A stretch of DNA of 64,000 nt from Pseudidiomarina sediminum DSM 21906 (GTDB lineage Bacteria > Pseudomonadota > Gammaproteobacteria > Enterobacterales > Alteromonadaceae), in NCBI RefSeq assembly GCF_000423165.1, contig NZ_KE383983.1, positions 1,102,376 to 1,166,375 on the forward strand, written 5' to 3'. The stretch's first letter is position 1; every line of letters begins with the position of its first letter. The notes under the pieces are model-generated. The model had not been told where the DNA came from and ran no database searches. It saw only the letters and a program-made list of their open reading frames with translations. Position numbers and translations under genes: made by a program. Below, piece after piece: positions 19,999 through 29,882 of the stretch.

Positions 19999-21354
19999 TT
20001 AGTCAGTGATCACACGGTAACATGGATGATAAACCGAACCCGGCAATTTCATTCGCCCTTGTTCGACGAACGCCTGCAATAACACGTCGAGTTTCCGCAT
20101 CATCTCACGTTCACCATGAATTTCGAACACGCCGTTGGCACGAATGGCACGGATACCTTCATCTTTCACGTTACCGGCAACGATTGCGGAGAACGCACGA
20201 CGGAGGTCAGCGGCCAAGAGTTGCGGTTCTTGTTCACGATGTAAGTTGAGGTTCTTAACGTTGTCGTGATTTGGCACGAACGGACGTTGGAACGGCTCAT
20301 CAATGTGTAAGGTCCAGTTGAAGCAGTACGAGTCGCCAGTTGCGCGACGGTACTCTTTGACCGCGAGAGTGCCTTCACACATTCTGCGCGCCACAGTGAC
20401 AGGATCGTCAATGATAATCTCATACAGCTTGCAGGCTTCTTCACCGAGGGTCGCCACAATAAAGTCATCAATGGCCTCGAAGTAACCTTTGCTGCTTGCT
20501 GGACCGGTCAACACGATTGGGAACACTTGGCGCTCGTTCGCTGGGTGCATCAAAATACCTAGCAGGTAAAGCAGCTCTTCAGCTGTACCCGCACCACCTG
20601 GGAAGATCACGATACCATGGGCACAACGAACGAAGGCTTCCAAACGTTTTTCAATATCTGGCAAGATCACCAGTTCATTGACGATAGGGTTCGGTGGCTC
20701 AGCAGCAATGATGCCTGGTTCAGTGAAACCTAAATAGCGGCCATCAGGAATACGTTGTTTGGCATGACCAATGGTTGCGCCTTTCATCGGGCCTTTCATT
20801 GCGCCAGGACCACAACCGGTACAAATATTCAGAGCACGCAGACCTAAATGATAGCCAACCTCTTTGGTGTACTTGTATTCAATTTCGTTAATTGAGTGAC
20901 CACCCCAACAGACCACGATATTCGGATCGAGATTCGGCTGCACCACTTGGGCGTTACGCAAAATATCGAAGACAACGTGGGTAAGTGTATGCGTATCAGC
21001 GGTTTCCAGGGTTTGCGCGTTATAACGCTCACCAGTAAACAAAATATCGCGCAATACGGCTTCGACCAACTCTTGCATACCGGCAATGAGTTTACCGTCA
21101 ACAAAAGCTTCGGCTGGTGGGTTAATCAGTTCAAGTTGAACGCCACGCTCACATTTGATCACGTTTACGTCAAAATCGTCGTATTTATTAAAAATTTCTT
21201 CACTGCTATCAGTGGTACTGCCCGCATTCAATACCGCGAGGCAGCAGTTACGGAAAAGGCGATAGAGCTGTTCGTCACTTGAGGCTTGTAATCGGTCAAT
21301 TTCCAATTGCGACAGCAAACTCATGCTACCGCGAGGTGAAATAGTTATTTTCAT
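19999..21354 (-). CDS. ppnN: Pyrimidine/purine nucleotide 5'-monophosphate nucleosidase
   Basis: Hydrolyses the N-glycosidic bond of nucleoside monophosphates, giving ribose 5-phosphate and free bases; the E. coli enzyme (YgdH) is stimulated by (p)ppGpp. The 451-residue length matches. The LOG-type Rossmann motif is [16 protein letters not shown] (around residues 252-267), with [16 protein letters not shown] before it. AAGGA precedes the ATG. Confidence 0.94.
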   Translation of the reverse strand: MKITISPRGSMSLLSQLEIDRLQASSDEQLYRLFRNCCLAVLNAGSTTDSSEEIFNKYDDFDVNVIKCERGVQLELINPPAEAFVDGKLIAGMQELVEAVLRDILFTGERYNAQTLETADTHTLTHVVFDILRNAQVVQPNLDPNIVVCWGGHSINEIEYKYTKEVGYHLGLRALNICTGCGPGAMKGPMKGATIGHAKQRIPDGRYLGFTEPGIIAAEPPNPIVNELVILPDIEKRLEAFVRCAHGIVIFPGGAGTAEELLYLLGILMHPANERQVFPIVLTGPASSKGYFEAIDDFIVATLGEEACKLYEIIIDDPVTVARRMCEGTLAVKEYRRATGDSYCFNWTLHIDEPFQRPFVPNHDNVKNLNLHREQEPQLLAADLRRAFSAIVAGNVKDEGIRAIRANGVFEIHGEREMMRKLDVLLQAFVEQGRMKLPGSVYHPCYRVITD

Positions 21355-21386
21355 TCGAGTTCCTTCTTTCTTTTCTCTTCTTATAC

Positions 21387-22232
21387 CTACTGGCGGCTTA
21401 ATCTTGTCAGTTCCGGGGCCGCCTCAAAGTTCGAGCGAAACGGGTTGATATCAAGCCCGCCGCGTCGTGTGTAGCGCGCATAGACCGACAACTTGTCGAT
21501 GTCGAGGCGCTGGGTGAGATCCATGAAGATGCGTTCCACGCACTGTTCATGAAACTCGTTGTGATTTCTGAACGAGACAATATAGCGCAGCAGTGCTGCC
21601 CGGTCGATGGCTCGTCCTTGGTAGTGAATGTACACCGAACCCCAATCCGGTTGATTGGTGATTAAGCAGTTCGACTTTAATAAATCACTGTACAACACTT
21701 CCGTGACACGCTCATGACCTGCGTGCTGAAGCAATTCAGGCGCGTAGTCATAGGTACTGATGGCAACATCTGTGGCGTCAATACTGTGCCCGCTAAATTG
21801 GCCAACTTGATGGGCGTTGACATGGTCGACAGGCTGCAATTGCACACGCACAGGTCCACCTGCACAAGCAGATAGGTCTGTCTCAAGCGTTTGTACCACC
21901 GCTTGCCATGATGGCCATTGGCTGGCGTTAAAACTGTTGAGATATAACTTGAACGATTTCGATTCGATCAAGTTAGGGCTGCTCGCAGGTACTTTAAAGT
22001 ACCCGATCGCCACTTGTGGTAACCCGTTGGGCAATAACCAAGACAATTCATATCCGGTCCAATAATCGTCACCGTGAAACGGCAATTGCTGGCCTGAAGC
22101 AATACCAATCGGAGTACGATTCAGCTGGCGCGGGACAGGTTTTAACAAATTGGCGTCGTAATGTTCGGGATACTCGGTCGCTTGACCTAATTCTAGGTGG
22201 GCGAGGGGATGATCAGCAGGAGATTGCTTCAT
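21387..22232 (-). CDS. queF: NADPH-dependent 7-cyano-7-deazaguanine reductase
   Basis: Reduces preQ0 to preQ1 in queuosine biosynthesis. This is the long (bimodular) form, 281 residues. The catalytic Cys lies in [16 protein letters not shown] (about 190), and the substrate Glu and preQ0-binding region in [12 protein letters not shown]. The C-terminal [13 protein letters not shown] is also conserved. It is divergent from syd; a queF-syd neighbourhood is conserved with E. coli. Confidence 0.94.
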   Translation of the reverse strand: MKQSPADHPLAHLELGQATEYPEHYDANLLKPVPRQLNRTPIGIASGQQLPFHGDDYWTGYELSWLLPNGLPQVAIGYFKVPASSPNLIESKSFKLYLNSFNASQWPSWQAVVQTLETDLSACAGGPVRVQLQPVDHVNAHQVGQFSGHSIDATDVAISTYDYAPELLQHAGHERVTEVLYSDLLKSNCLITNQPDWGSVYIHYQGRAIDRAALLRYIVSFRNHNEFHEQCVERIFMDLTQRLDIDKLSVYARYTRRGGLDINPFRSNFEAAPELTRLSRQ

Positions 22233-22352
22233 TGCTTGGGATTACCTTGTTACACTTCTCTAAATTTCAGCCAGTCGTACATCATACCGCCACACTTCGC
22301 GAGATGCCAGCACGATGCCGCTGTTCAACCGTTTTGTACGAAAGAGGATACC

Positions 22353-22907
22353 ATGACGATCACTACCGCTCTCGATGACCTTATCGACCGTTACCTTGCC
22401 GCCTACACTGCCGCTGAAGTGCCACTGGTGACCGAGGCCAATGGCGACTGGCAAGCCCCTATCTATGTTGGTGCGGTACGTGACGATGACAGCGTGCGTT
22501 GGCAACCCGTGCGGCAGCAACAAGCGCTCGACTTCACCGATTTAATGAATGCGCTTGAGGCGCCCTTTCATGAGGACTTTGTCAGCTATTTTTCGCGTTG
22601 GTTCAGTGCTGATTTAGCGGTGGACTGGGACGGTCATCCATTGTGGTTGTTGCATATGCACGGCGATGAAGATGCTGAACGAATGCTCGCAAATCAAGCG
22701 GGGCACGTGTTGATGAAGCGTCGTTTAAAACAACCGATCACCTTGTTTCTTGGGCTCGCGGAAACCTCCGATGATCTGCTGATCACGCTTGATAATGACA
22801 CGGGTGCCGTTGGCTTAGAGTTTGTTGGATGCTCCCAGCACGAGCAGTTGGCAAGCAACCTGACCGAGTTTCTACAAAAATCCACGCCAAGAGTGCTAGA
22901 TAATTAA
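22353..22907 (+). CDS. syd: Syd protein, SecY-interacting
   Basis: A small cytoplasmic protein that binds SecY and is thought to monitor translocon assembly. The 184-residue product beginning MTITTALDDLIDRYL matches the family length (181 in E. coli). Conserved acidic and aromatic stretches include DFVSYFSRWFSADLAVDWDG. ATG 22353 is chosen because AAAGAGGA precedes it; the frame is open further upstream but that part does not resemble Syd. Confidence 0.88.
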   Translation: MTITTALDDLIDRYLAAYTAAEVPLVTEANGDWQAPIYVGAVRDDDSVRWQPVRQQQALDFTDLMNALEAPFHEDFVSYFSRWFSADLAVDWDGHPLWLLHMHGDEDAERMLANQAGHVLMKRRLKQPITLFLGLAETSDDLLITLDNDTGAVGLEFVGCSQHEQLASNLTEFLQKSTPRVLDN

Positions 22908-22958
22908 CCAGCAATCGGCTAGTTTGTAATCATTACTACAGACCTCAAAGGTACACTA

Positions 22959-23636
22959 ATGACAACAACACAAGCTACCGAACCGACGCTACAAGGCGAA
23001 TTACGTTATTTGGTCTCTGCGGAACTTAAATTAGCGGCATCACTGCTTTATCTTGCATACCATGACGATGCGTTATTGATGTCGCTGTTTCAGGCGGATA
23101 AACCTGATTATGAGAAGCGCTTACGCGCCGCGATTCGTGAAGAACTCAATGCGTTTTGGGAAGCTGAACAACCGATGATTGGCTTGTTCAGCGGCGATAC
23201 GCTCTTGGGGGTGGTCTGCCTTACTGAACCAGGCAAAAGCTTCGGGCCGGGACGGTATTGGCACTGGCGCTTAAAAATGCTGCTTACGGCCGGTTATGTC
23301 AGCACCAAGCAGTTGGTGGAGAAAGAAGAACGCATTCAAGCGCTTATTGCAGCAGAATTGGGCCTGGAAAATTATCATATGCTCGCCTTTATTGCGGTAG
23401 GTCCGCAATATCAGCAACAAGGTTGGGGGGATATGCTGGTGCGGGCTGCGCAACAAGCCTTAACCGATGCACCTAACTCGCAAGGTATCGCCGTGCTCAT
23501 TACCCAACCACATCATAAGCAACTGTTTTTGCAGCATGGTTATCGACGAGTGCAGGAACTCACCATCGGCTCTGTCAACGGTGAACTCTTGTTTTATCCT
23601 GCCCAAGCGCAGTCAGCAGAGGTGGCGAATGGCTAA
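22959..23636 (+). CDS. GNAT-family N-acetyltransferase
   Basis: A 225-residue protein with the acetyl-CoA-binding GNAT core at about residues 140-190. It has AFIAVGPQYQQQGWGDMLVRAAQ, containing the Q-x-x-G-x-G/A pyrophosphate loop, then a C-terminal QLFLQHGYRRVQE. The acceptor substrate is unknown. It overlaps the next gene by 8 bp, so the two are probably translationally coupled. Confidence 0.8.
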   Translation: MTTTQATEPTLQGELRYLVSAELKLAASLLYLAYHDDALLMSLFQADKPDYEKRLRAAIREELNAFWEAEQPMIGLFSGDTLLGVVCLTEPGKSFGPGRYWHWRLKMLLTAGYVSTKQLVEKEERIQALIAAELGLENYHMLAFIAVGPQYQQQGWGDMLVRAAQQALTDAPNSQGIAVLITQPHHKQLFLQHGYRRVQELTIGSVNGELLFYPAQAQSAEVANG

Positions 23637-23958
23637 GCAGTTCGCATCGTTTAAAGAGTTTTATCCCTATTACTTAAAAGAGCACAGCAACCCGACCTGT
23701 CGTGGCTTGCATTATATCGGAAGTAGCCTGGTGTTGGTGGTCTTGGTGGCGGTGCTGATCACCCAGCAATGGTGGTGGTTGCTGGCCGTACCCGTGCTGG
23801 GTTACGGCTTTGCTTGGGTGGGGCATTTCTTTTTTGAACACAACAAGCCAGCCACCTTCAAACACCCTTGGTATTCCTTGTTAGGCGACTGGGTCATGTA
23901 CGCCGAATTTTGGCAGCGTACACTGACGGGAAAACGGACTCAGTCTGGTAAGCGATAG
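23629..23958 (+). CDS. Mpo1-like/DUF962 membrane protein
   Basis: A 109-residue protein of the Mpo1/YGL010w (DUF962) family. Yeast Mpo1 is a 2-hydroxy fatty-acid dioxygenase, but bacterial members are largely untested. Conserved features are the N-terminal FASFKEFYPYYLKEHSNPTCRGLHYIG, two hydrophobic segments (about residues 32-60) and GHFFFEHNKPATFKHPWYS, whose histidines could bind iron. ATG 23629 overlaps the acetyltransferase stop. Its 3' end overlaps the convergent DUF3301 gene by 19 bp. Confidence 0.82.
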   Translation: MAKQFASFKEFYPYYLKEHSNPTCRGLHYIGSSLVLVVLVAVLITQQWWWLLAVPVLGYGFAWVGHFFFEHNKPATFKHPWYSLLGDWVMYAEFWQRTLTGKRTQSGKR

Positions 23959-24245
23959 ACCGGTGTTTCGATATGCTGTAAGCGCAAGTTCAGCATATGG
24001 ATTTCACCTTCATAGCGGTGTTCTCGGTCGCTACTAAAGGCAAATTGGTAGCGGCTGAACCAGCCCCAATGACCACCCATACGACGTGGACGACCATTGA
24101 GCCAAGCGATATCGAGCAACTGCAATTGATGTTGTTCGCAATAACGTTTGGCGTGAAAACGCGCCAACTCAGCTTGGCGGCGGCCCTGCCAAAACAGCAT
24201 GGCAACAAAGCACACCCCAATCAGTAAAATGGCATCACTGAGCAT
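23940..24245 (-). CDS. DUF3301 family protein
   Basis: A 101-residue protein with an N-terminal membrane helix (residues 3-19) followed by a basic cytoplasmic domain (RRQAELARFHAKRYCEQHQLQLLD, then RRMGGHWGWFSRYQFAFSSD). It fits DUF3301, a gammaproteobacterial family without assigned function. It overlaps the downstream end of the DUF3549 gene by 11 bp, so the two are probably one operon. Confidence 0.78.
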   Translation of the reverse strand: MLSDAILLIGVCFVAMLFWQGRRQAELARFHAKRYCEQHQLQLLDIAWLNGRPRRMGGHWGWFSRYQFAFSSDREHRYEGEIHMLNLRLQHIETPVYRLPD

Positions 24246-25293
24246 GCGTAGCGACTCCTGTAAAGTGTTGCCATGCGGCTTTGATCTGCTGTGGCAAGTC
24301 GTCGCGTTGCAAGGTGCTCAGCAGGTGCGGACGCAGCATAGGTAACCGCAACAGATCGCTGAGTAAGCCAGCAAAATAATCTGCCGGTAATTGAGCCATA
24401 GCGTCAAGTAGCTGCTGCAATGGCACCGCATGTTGGCGCACTGGATCAAAGGCATCCCAAAGCCGTGCGGTACACACAATCACTTCATCTTGGCTTGGCT
24501 GTTGTAGTATATGTTGGATCCCGGCGACGACCTCGGCGTTGTCGATACCACCTGCGACGCTGCGAAGCAGATCGACACGGGCGGCGTCAGCATCGCACTG
24601 TTGTAGTTGCCGTCCGAGGGACTGCGCTAACCCAGGCGGTAGCTGCTGATGCTCAAGGGCTGCGGCCAACGCTTGGCGCAGCGGCTGCGGATACGTCAGA
24701 AATTGCGTGGCGATAGCGTCACAGACCTGTGTTTGTTCAGCTAAGCGAGCTGCGACATCATGTAGACCTTGCACACCGACCTGCTGCCAGTGCTCCGGTT
24801 GCTGCAAGGCGGTGAGTGCTAATTCGTAGTGTACCGAAGCAGGCCGTTGCCACACTTGTGCCAGTTGCGCGTGCAAGGCGGCACGTTTTGCCTCAATCGG
24901 AGTAAAGAGATAAGGCGATTGCTGTATCTGTTGTTCTTGCTCTGGCGTGAGCGCATGCGTCACTTGTTGCCCCAGCAAGGTAATCACCGAGGTAATAAAC
25001 TGTTGGACGTGACTGGCTTCTAGTAAGCCGCGCTCATCCAGCGGAAACTTTAAAAACCACAGATAAGGGTCCTGTTCAGAGGTGGCCAATTGCGGCCAAA
25101 ATACCAACGCGAAGCAGGCGTGACCTTGCACCGGGTAAGGGTAGGGCGTGCGTTGCTGTTCGACGGCTTGGAAAACATTGGTGCTGATCGGCTGCACACG
25201 GCGACCAAGGTCGTAACACAGAAAGGCACTTTGGCCTTCATGAAGTAATTCTGAAAGAGTAGAAATGCTCATTAAACTTGCATCAAAGGTCAT
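24235..25293 (-). CDS. DUF3549 family protein
   Basis: A 352-residue soluble, glutamine- and leucine-rich, mostly helical protein beginning (M)SISTLSELLHEGQSAFLCYDLGRRV, which I recognise as DUF3549. No catalytic motif is evident, and the second half looks like repeated helical pairs. ATG 25293 gives the listed form. ATG 25272 is equally possible, since neither has a clear ribosome site. It is divergent from yqcC and partnered with the DUF3301 gene. Confidence 0.75.
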   Translation of the reverse strand: MTFDASLMSISTLSELLHEGQSAFLCYDLGRRVQPISTNVFQAVEQQRTPYPYPVQGHACFALVFWPQLATSEQDPYLWFLKFPLDERGLLEASHVQQFITSVITLLGQQVTHALTPEQEQQIQQSPYLFTPIEAKRAALHAQLAQVWQRPASVHYELALTALQQPEHWQQVGVQGLHDVAARLAEQTQVCDAIATQFLTYPQPLRQALAAALEHQQLPPGLAQSLGRQLQQCDADAARVDLLRSVAGGIDNAEVVAGIQHILQQPSQDEVIVCTARLWDAFDPVRQHAVPLQQLLDAMAQLPADYFAGLLSDLLRLPMLRPHLLSTLQRDDLPQQIKAAWQHFTGVATHAQ

Positions 25294-25345
25294 TTTGCTG
25301 AAAGATGTGCGCCATTATAACGATTTTCTCGTCGTGGAGGTAGTA

Positions 25346-25690
25346 ATGGACCAACGACAACGTGCTGCACGTTTACTTGAACGCATCGAAGCTGAATTGC
25401 ATTGTTTAGGCCTGTGGCAGACCGAATGCCCAGCGCCACATGAACTGCAAAGTCGCGAACCCTTTGCCATCGACAAGCTCGATTTTCATCAATGGTTGCA
25501 ATTTATCATGTTGCCGCGCATGTGGGATGTGATTGATGGTGAACACCCGTTGCCGCAGAACATCGCCGTGAGCCCAATGGCGGCCCATGTTTACCGCAAA
25601 GAATTGGAGAATCACGAAGCCTTGATCGCCAGCTTACGTGAGTTTGATATCTTGCTCAGTGGTGCTGATCCACTGGCTGACGATGTCTGA
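25346..25690 (+). CDS. yqcC: YqcC family protein
   Basis: A 114-residue helical protein of the YqcC (DUF446) family, beginning MDQRQRAARLLERIEAEL. In E. coli yqcC lies directly before truC, as here. Function is not established. ATG 25346 follows GGAGG at a 5-base spacing, which decides the start over upstream codons. Its stop overlaps the truC start by 8 bp. Confidence 0.85.
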   Translation: MDQRQRAARLLERIEAELHCLGLWQTECPAPHELQSREPFAIDKLDFHQWLQFIMLPRMWDVIDGEHPLPQNIAVSPMAAHVYRKELENHEALIASLREFDILLSGADPLADDV

Positions 25691-26387
25691 GTTAAGCGTC
25701 CTCTATGAGGATGACAGCTTAATCGCGATTGATAAGCCGAGCGGCTTGTTAGTCCATCGTAGTTGGCTTGCCAAAGATGCCAAGGAGTTTGCGCTGCAAA
25801 TGCTGCGCGACCAAATTGGTCAACATGTGTTCCCAGCCCACCGTTTAGATCGGCCCACCTCTGGGGTGTTGCTGTTTGCCAAAGATGCTGATACCGCACG
25901 GGCACTGACCACAGCGTTCACTGAGCGACAGGTTGAGAAACGCTACCATGCGGTGGTAAGAGGCTATTTAGGTGACGGATTTTTAGATTACCCGTTGCGT
26001 GAAGAACTCGACAAAATTGCGGATAAACAAGCCAATCAAGATAAAGAAGCGCAACCGGCGCAAACCCATTATCGCTGTTTGCAACAAATTGAGTTGCCTT
26101 ACGCGGTCGGAAAGCGCCATCCAACCAGTCGTTATTCATTGATGGAATTGCGGCCAGTGACGGGGCGTAAGCACCAGTTGCGTCGCCACATGTCCCATTT
26201 GCGGCACCCGATTATTGGTGACAGCCATCATGGCGATGGCCGCCATAACCGCTTTTTCCGGGAACATTTTGACTGCCAGCGGTTATTGCTTGCGGCCACC
26301 TATTTGGCGTTTCAGCACCCGCATAGCGGACAGCGTGTGGAAGTACAATTGCCAATTCCAGAACCGTTATTGCGCGCCTTTGCGTAA
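25683..26387 (+). CDS. truC: tRNA pseudouridine(65) synthase TruC
   Basis: Makes pseudouridine 65 in tRNA-Ile1 and tRNA-Asp. The 234-residue RluA-type synthase has the catalytic Asp in HRLDRPTSGVLLFA (near residue 57) and the conserved LRPVTGRKHQLRRHM segment. The start at ATG 25683 (MSELSVLYEDDSLIAIDKPSG) overlaps yqcC and fits family N-termini. A strong hairpin covers its stop codon. Confidence 0.93.
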   Translation: MSELSVLYEDDSLIAIDKPSGLLVHRSWLAKDAKEFALQMLRDQIGQHVFPAHRLDRPTSGVLLFAKDADTARALTTAFTERQVEKRYHAVVRGYLGDGFLDYPLREELDKIADKQANQDKEAQPAQTHYRCLQQIELPYAVGKRHPTSRYSLMELRPVTGRKHQLRRHMSHLRHPIIGDSHHGDGRHNRFFREHFDCQRLLLAATYLAFQHPHSGQRVEVQLPIPEPLLRAFA

Positions 26388-26394
26388 GGCGCGC
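26372..26394. terminator. Hairpin between convergent truC and dapD
   Basis: A perfect 9-bp stem (GCGCGCCTT with AAGGCGCGC, loop TGCGT) covers the truC stop codon and ends 16 bp before the dapD stop. There is no clean T-run on either side (GTTCCTT follows), so it may terminate weakly or only protect transcript 3' ends. Confidence 0.45.
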
Positions 26395-26409
26395 GTTCCT
26401 TGCGAAGAC

Positions 26410-27234
26410 TTACTCGACGTTACGTAAAAGTTCGTTCACGCCTACTTTCGCGCGTGTTTGGGCATCGACTTTCTTCACGATAATCGCTGCGTACAAACTG
26501 TGCGTGCCGTCTTTACTTGGGAGGGCACCAGGTACGACAACCGCACCTGCTGGCACCCGGCCGAAGTGAATTTCACCGGTTTCGCGATCGTAAATACGGG
26601 TGCTTTGGCTGATGTAAACGCCCATAGAAATCACTGCGCCTTCTTCCACAATCACACCTTCGACGATCTCTGAACGCGCACCAATAAAGCAGTTGTCTTC
26701 AATGATGGTAGGGTTCGCTTGGAGTGGCTCAAGTACACCGCCAATACCGACGCCGCCAGATAAGTGCACATTTTTACCAATTTGAGCACAAGAGCCTACG
26801 GTAGCCCAAGTGTCGACCATAGTACCGTCGTCAACGAACGCACCAATATTTACGTACGATGGCATCAACACGACGTTGCGACCGATGTAAGCGCCTTTAC
26901 GCACCATCGCCGGCGGCACTACACGCATGCCTTCCGCTTGGAAGCGGGCATTGTCGTAGTCGGCAAATTTACTGGCTACTTTGTCGAAAAAGCGCGTTTC
27001 ACCACCTTCCATCACGACGTTGTCGTTGGCACGGAACGATAACAAGACGGCTTTCTTCAGCCATTGATGCACCTGCCATTGACCGTCAATCTTTTCTGCA
27101 ACGCGCAGTTCACCAGCGTCAATTCCTGCAAGCGTGGCGTTCAGGTCGTCACGGAGTTGGGCGCTAATGGTTTCAGGAGTCAAGTTCGCGCGCTGTTCAA
27201 AAGCGCTCTCAATGCGGGCTTGCAATTCAGTCAT
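26410..27234 (-). CDS. dapD: 2,3,4,5-tetrahydropyridine-2,6-dicarboxylate N-succinyltransferase
   Basis: Succinylates tetrahydrodipicolinate in the lysine/meso-diaminopimelate pathway. The 274-residue protein has the left-handed beta-helix hexapeptide repeats ([41 protein letters not shown], and so on) and the family's N-terminal helical domain. It is downstream of glnD on the same strand, as in many gammaproteobacteria. Confidence 0.97.
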   Translation of the reverse strand: MTELQARIESAFEQRANLTPETISAQLRDDLNATLAGIDAGELRVAEKIDGQWQVHQWLKKAVLLSFRANDNVVMEGGETRFFDKVASKFADYDNARFQAEGMRVVPPAMVRKGAYIGRNVVLMPSYVNIGAFVDDGTMVDTWATVGSCAQIGKNVHLSGGVGIGGVLEPLQANPTIIEDNCFIGARSEIVEGVIVEEGAVISMGVYISQSTRIYDRETGEIHFGRVPAGAVVVPGALPSKDGTHSLYAAIIVKKVDAQTRAKVGVNELLRNVE

Positions 27235-27266
27235 GAAAATTTCCTTTGGCTAAAACCCTAAATGGG

Positions 27267-29882
27267 TCAAACATCGTCAAGAGTCGTTATCAATTGGCGG
27301 CGCAGCTGCGCCTTTTGCTCATCATCCAGAGCGGTATTGTCTTCCGTGGCAATAATAAATAAATCTTCGGCTTGCTCACCAACAGTGGTGATTTTGGCGG
27401 CAAGAATATTCAATTCAAGGCGTTGGAGCACCCGCGCAATTTGCGCGATGAGGCCTGGGCGGTCCAACGCGGTTAATTCAAATGCCGTGCGATGACTTTT
27501 CTTCGAGGGTACAAAAGTAACCGCCGTCGGGACTTTAAAGCTGCGCAAGCGTCGTGGCAAGCGACGTTGACCGCTTGGTGCCGGACGACGTCCTCGTAAC
27601 ACGTCGTGTAAGTCTTGCTTGAGGCTTTCAATACGCCGTGGCTCGGTCAGCGGTTGACCGTCATCTTGCAATACCACAAAGGTATCCATCACGAAGCCAT
27701 CGCGGGTGGCGAGGATTTGCGCATCATGAATACTCAGGTTCTGATTATCGAGCACTGCGGCAACTTCAGCAAACAAATGCTCATGTTCAAGATGGTAAAT
27801 AAAGAGCTCTGTGGTGCCTTGGCGGTTTTCGTCACCAATCAGAATAAGTGGCAGCACGTCATCATCGGTAACGCTGAGAATATGTTGCGAGTGCCAAGCG
27901 ATCTGTTCCGGCTGGTGGCGGAGAAAGTAGTCCGCGGTGAAGCGTGACCAGAGTTCTTGGATCCGTTGGACGGTATAACCAGCACTGAGGAGTAACGCCA
28001 TTGCATGTGACTTATGTTCAGTGATGCGTTGGCGCACTTGCCGTTGGGCGGACGGTTGCTGCTCTTCAAGTGCCGCTCGCGTTGCGCTATACAGATTCTC
28101 TAATAAGGCGGCTTTCCAATTATTCCAAAGGCTGCTGTTGGTGGCGCGAATATCGGCCACGGTAAGACAGTACAGGTATTCGAGTCGCTCAACTGTCGCT
28201 ACCGTTTCCGCGAACGTTGCGATTACTTCAGGATCGTGAATATCACGTTTTTGCGCCGTCACCGACATAATTAAATGGTGGCGTACCAACCAAGCAATAA
28301 GGTCGGTGTCTGCCTCAGACAGTTGGTGTTGCAACCCGAAATTACGCGCATCATGCTCGCCGAGTTCAGAATGGTCGCCGCCACGACCTTTGGCGATATC
28401 GTGAAAAATACCGGCTAAATACAATAACTCTGGCTTTTCCATGTCCGCCATAATCTCAGCGCACAGTGGAAAGTCATCGGCTAGTGCAGGGTCATTGTAG
28501 CTGTATAAGTTCCGTACTAAACGGAAGGTATGCTCATCGACGGTATAGGCGTGGAAAAGGTCAAATTGCATTTGTCCGACAATTTGCGCCCATTGCGGTA
28601 AATAGTGCGCCAAAATTTTGTGGCGATGCATGCGCTCAAACGCAAGGCCACAGCCGTTCGGATGACGTAGCAATTGCAGGAACAGCTGTCGACACTCAGG
28701 ATCATCACTCAGTGGATGGGTGAGTTCACGACGAGCGTTCCGGAGCAGGCGAATTGTGTGTGCGCGAACATAACGCACTTCGGGATGGTTGGCGATTGCA
28801 ATAAAAAAGCGCAACAAGGTTGCCGGCTGCGCGAACACGTCGTCGTGCTGAGCGGCGATACTTTTGCCCAGTACTTTGAAATTCGCATCAATGGCGTAGC
28901 TTTCCAGCTCGTTGGCGTTACTTAAAATGGTTTGCGCGAAGAATTGCAACAGCATGTCGTTGAGCTCGTTCACGCCCACGACCGCATTAAAGTAGTCTTT
29001 CATCATGGCTTCAACCGCGGCTTTACCGGTTTCGTTGTAGCCCATGCGCGCAGCCACTGCAGGTTGATAATCAAACAGCAGTCGATCTTCTTTCTTATTG
29101 GCCTCAAGATGTAACGCGAAGCGAATCCGCCAGAGAAACTCTTGGTAATCTCTAAGCTCAAGCAATTCCGCCGCGGTAATAAAGTTGTACTGCACCAGAC
29201 TTTCGTCGCTTTGCGTATGAAAGTGGCGCTTAGCAATCCAGCCTATGGTCTGAATATCACGCAGCCCTCCGGGGCTACTTTTAATATTCGGCTCTAGGTT
29301 ATATGAGGTGCTGTGGTAGTGCGTGTGACGCTGATCTTGCTCGGCTTGCTTGGCTTCGTAGAACTCGCTGCTGCTCCAAGGGAAGTCACTGTGCAGGAAT
29401 TGTCGAAAGTCGCGCTCAAGATCGGCGCAGCCGCAAATGTAGCGTTGCTCGAGTAAGCTGGTGGCGACACTGACGTCGGCTTGCGCTTCGCGTACGCAAT
29501 CATCAAGCGTCCGCACGCTGTGACCAACATCAAGGTGAAGGTCCCACAAAAACTGGATGTACTGTGTGATGGCAGCACTGGCCTGCGCACTGAGCGGACC
29601 TTGATGCAAGAACAGTAAATCAATGTCGGAGTGGGGGTGCAAGGTGCCCCGACCAAAACCTCCAACGGCAATTAACGTCAGTGGCTGTTCGGTCAGTTCA
29701 AAGTGTTGCCACAGCTGTTGCAATAGGGCATCAATCATTACCGAACGATCACGTAACAGACTTTCAATGTCAGCGGTGACAAAAGCTTCCGCGGACCAAT
29801 GCTGATAACGCTCTAAACATGCTCGCCCAGTCGCAATGGTCAGTGGACTGGGCCAAGTAATGCCTGATACCGAGGCGCTCAT
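27267..29882 (-). CDS. glnD: Bifunctional PII uridylyltransferase/uridylyl-removing enzyme
   Basis: Senses glutamine and adds or removes UMP on PII proteins. The 871-residue protein has the nucleotidyltransferase motif GGFGRGTLHPHSDIDLLFLH (about residues 73-92), a HD phosphohydrolase domain (GIFHDIAKGRGGDHSELGEHDA) and two C-terminal ACT domains (LFIYHLEHEHLFAEVAAVL and FELTALDRPGLIAQIARVL). Its ATG overlaps the map stop codon by one base (TAATG). Confidence 0.97.
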   Translation of the reverse strand: MSASVSGITWPSPLTIATGRACLERYQHWSAEAFVTADIESLLRDRSVMIDALLQQLWQHFELTEQPLTLIAVGGFGRGTLHPHSDIDLLFLHQGPLSAQASAAITQYIQFLWDLHLDVGHSVRTLDDCVREAQADVSVATSLLEQRYICGCADLERDFRQFLHSDFPWSSSEFYEAKQAEQDQRHTHYHSTSYNLEPNIKSSPGGLRDIQTIGWIAKRHFHTQSDESLVQYNFITAAELLELRDYQEFLWRIRFALHLEANKKEDRLLFDYQPAVAARMGYNETGKAAVEAMMKDYFNAVVGVNELNDMLLQFFAQTILSNANELESYAIDANFKVLGKSIAAQHDDVFAQPATLLRFFIAIANHPEVRYVRAHTIRLLRNARRELTHPLSDDPECRQLFLQLLRHPNGCGLAFERMHRHKILAHYLPQWAQIVGQMQFDLFHAYTVDEHTFRLVRNLYSYNDPALADDFPLCAEIMADMEKPELLYLAGIFHDIAKGRGGDHSELGEHDARNFGLQHQLSEADTDLIAWLVRHHLIMSVTAQKRDIHDPEVIATFAETVATVERLEYLYCLTVADIRATNSSLWNNWKAALLENLYSATRAALEEQQPSAQRQVRQRITEHKSHAMALLLSAGYTVQRIQELWSRFTADYFLRHQPEQIAWHSQHILSVTDDDVLPLILIGDENRQGTTELFIYHLEHEHLFAEVAAVLDNQNLSIHDAQILATRDGFVMDTFVVLQDDGQPLTEPRRIESLKQDLHDVLRGRRPAPSGQRRLPRRLRSFKVPTAVTFVPSKKSHRTAFELTALDRPGLIAQIARVLQRLELNILAAKITTVGEQAEDLFIIATEDNTALDDEQKAQLRRQLITTLDDV

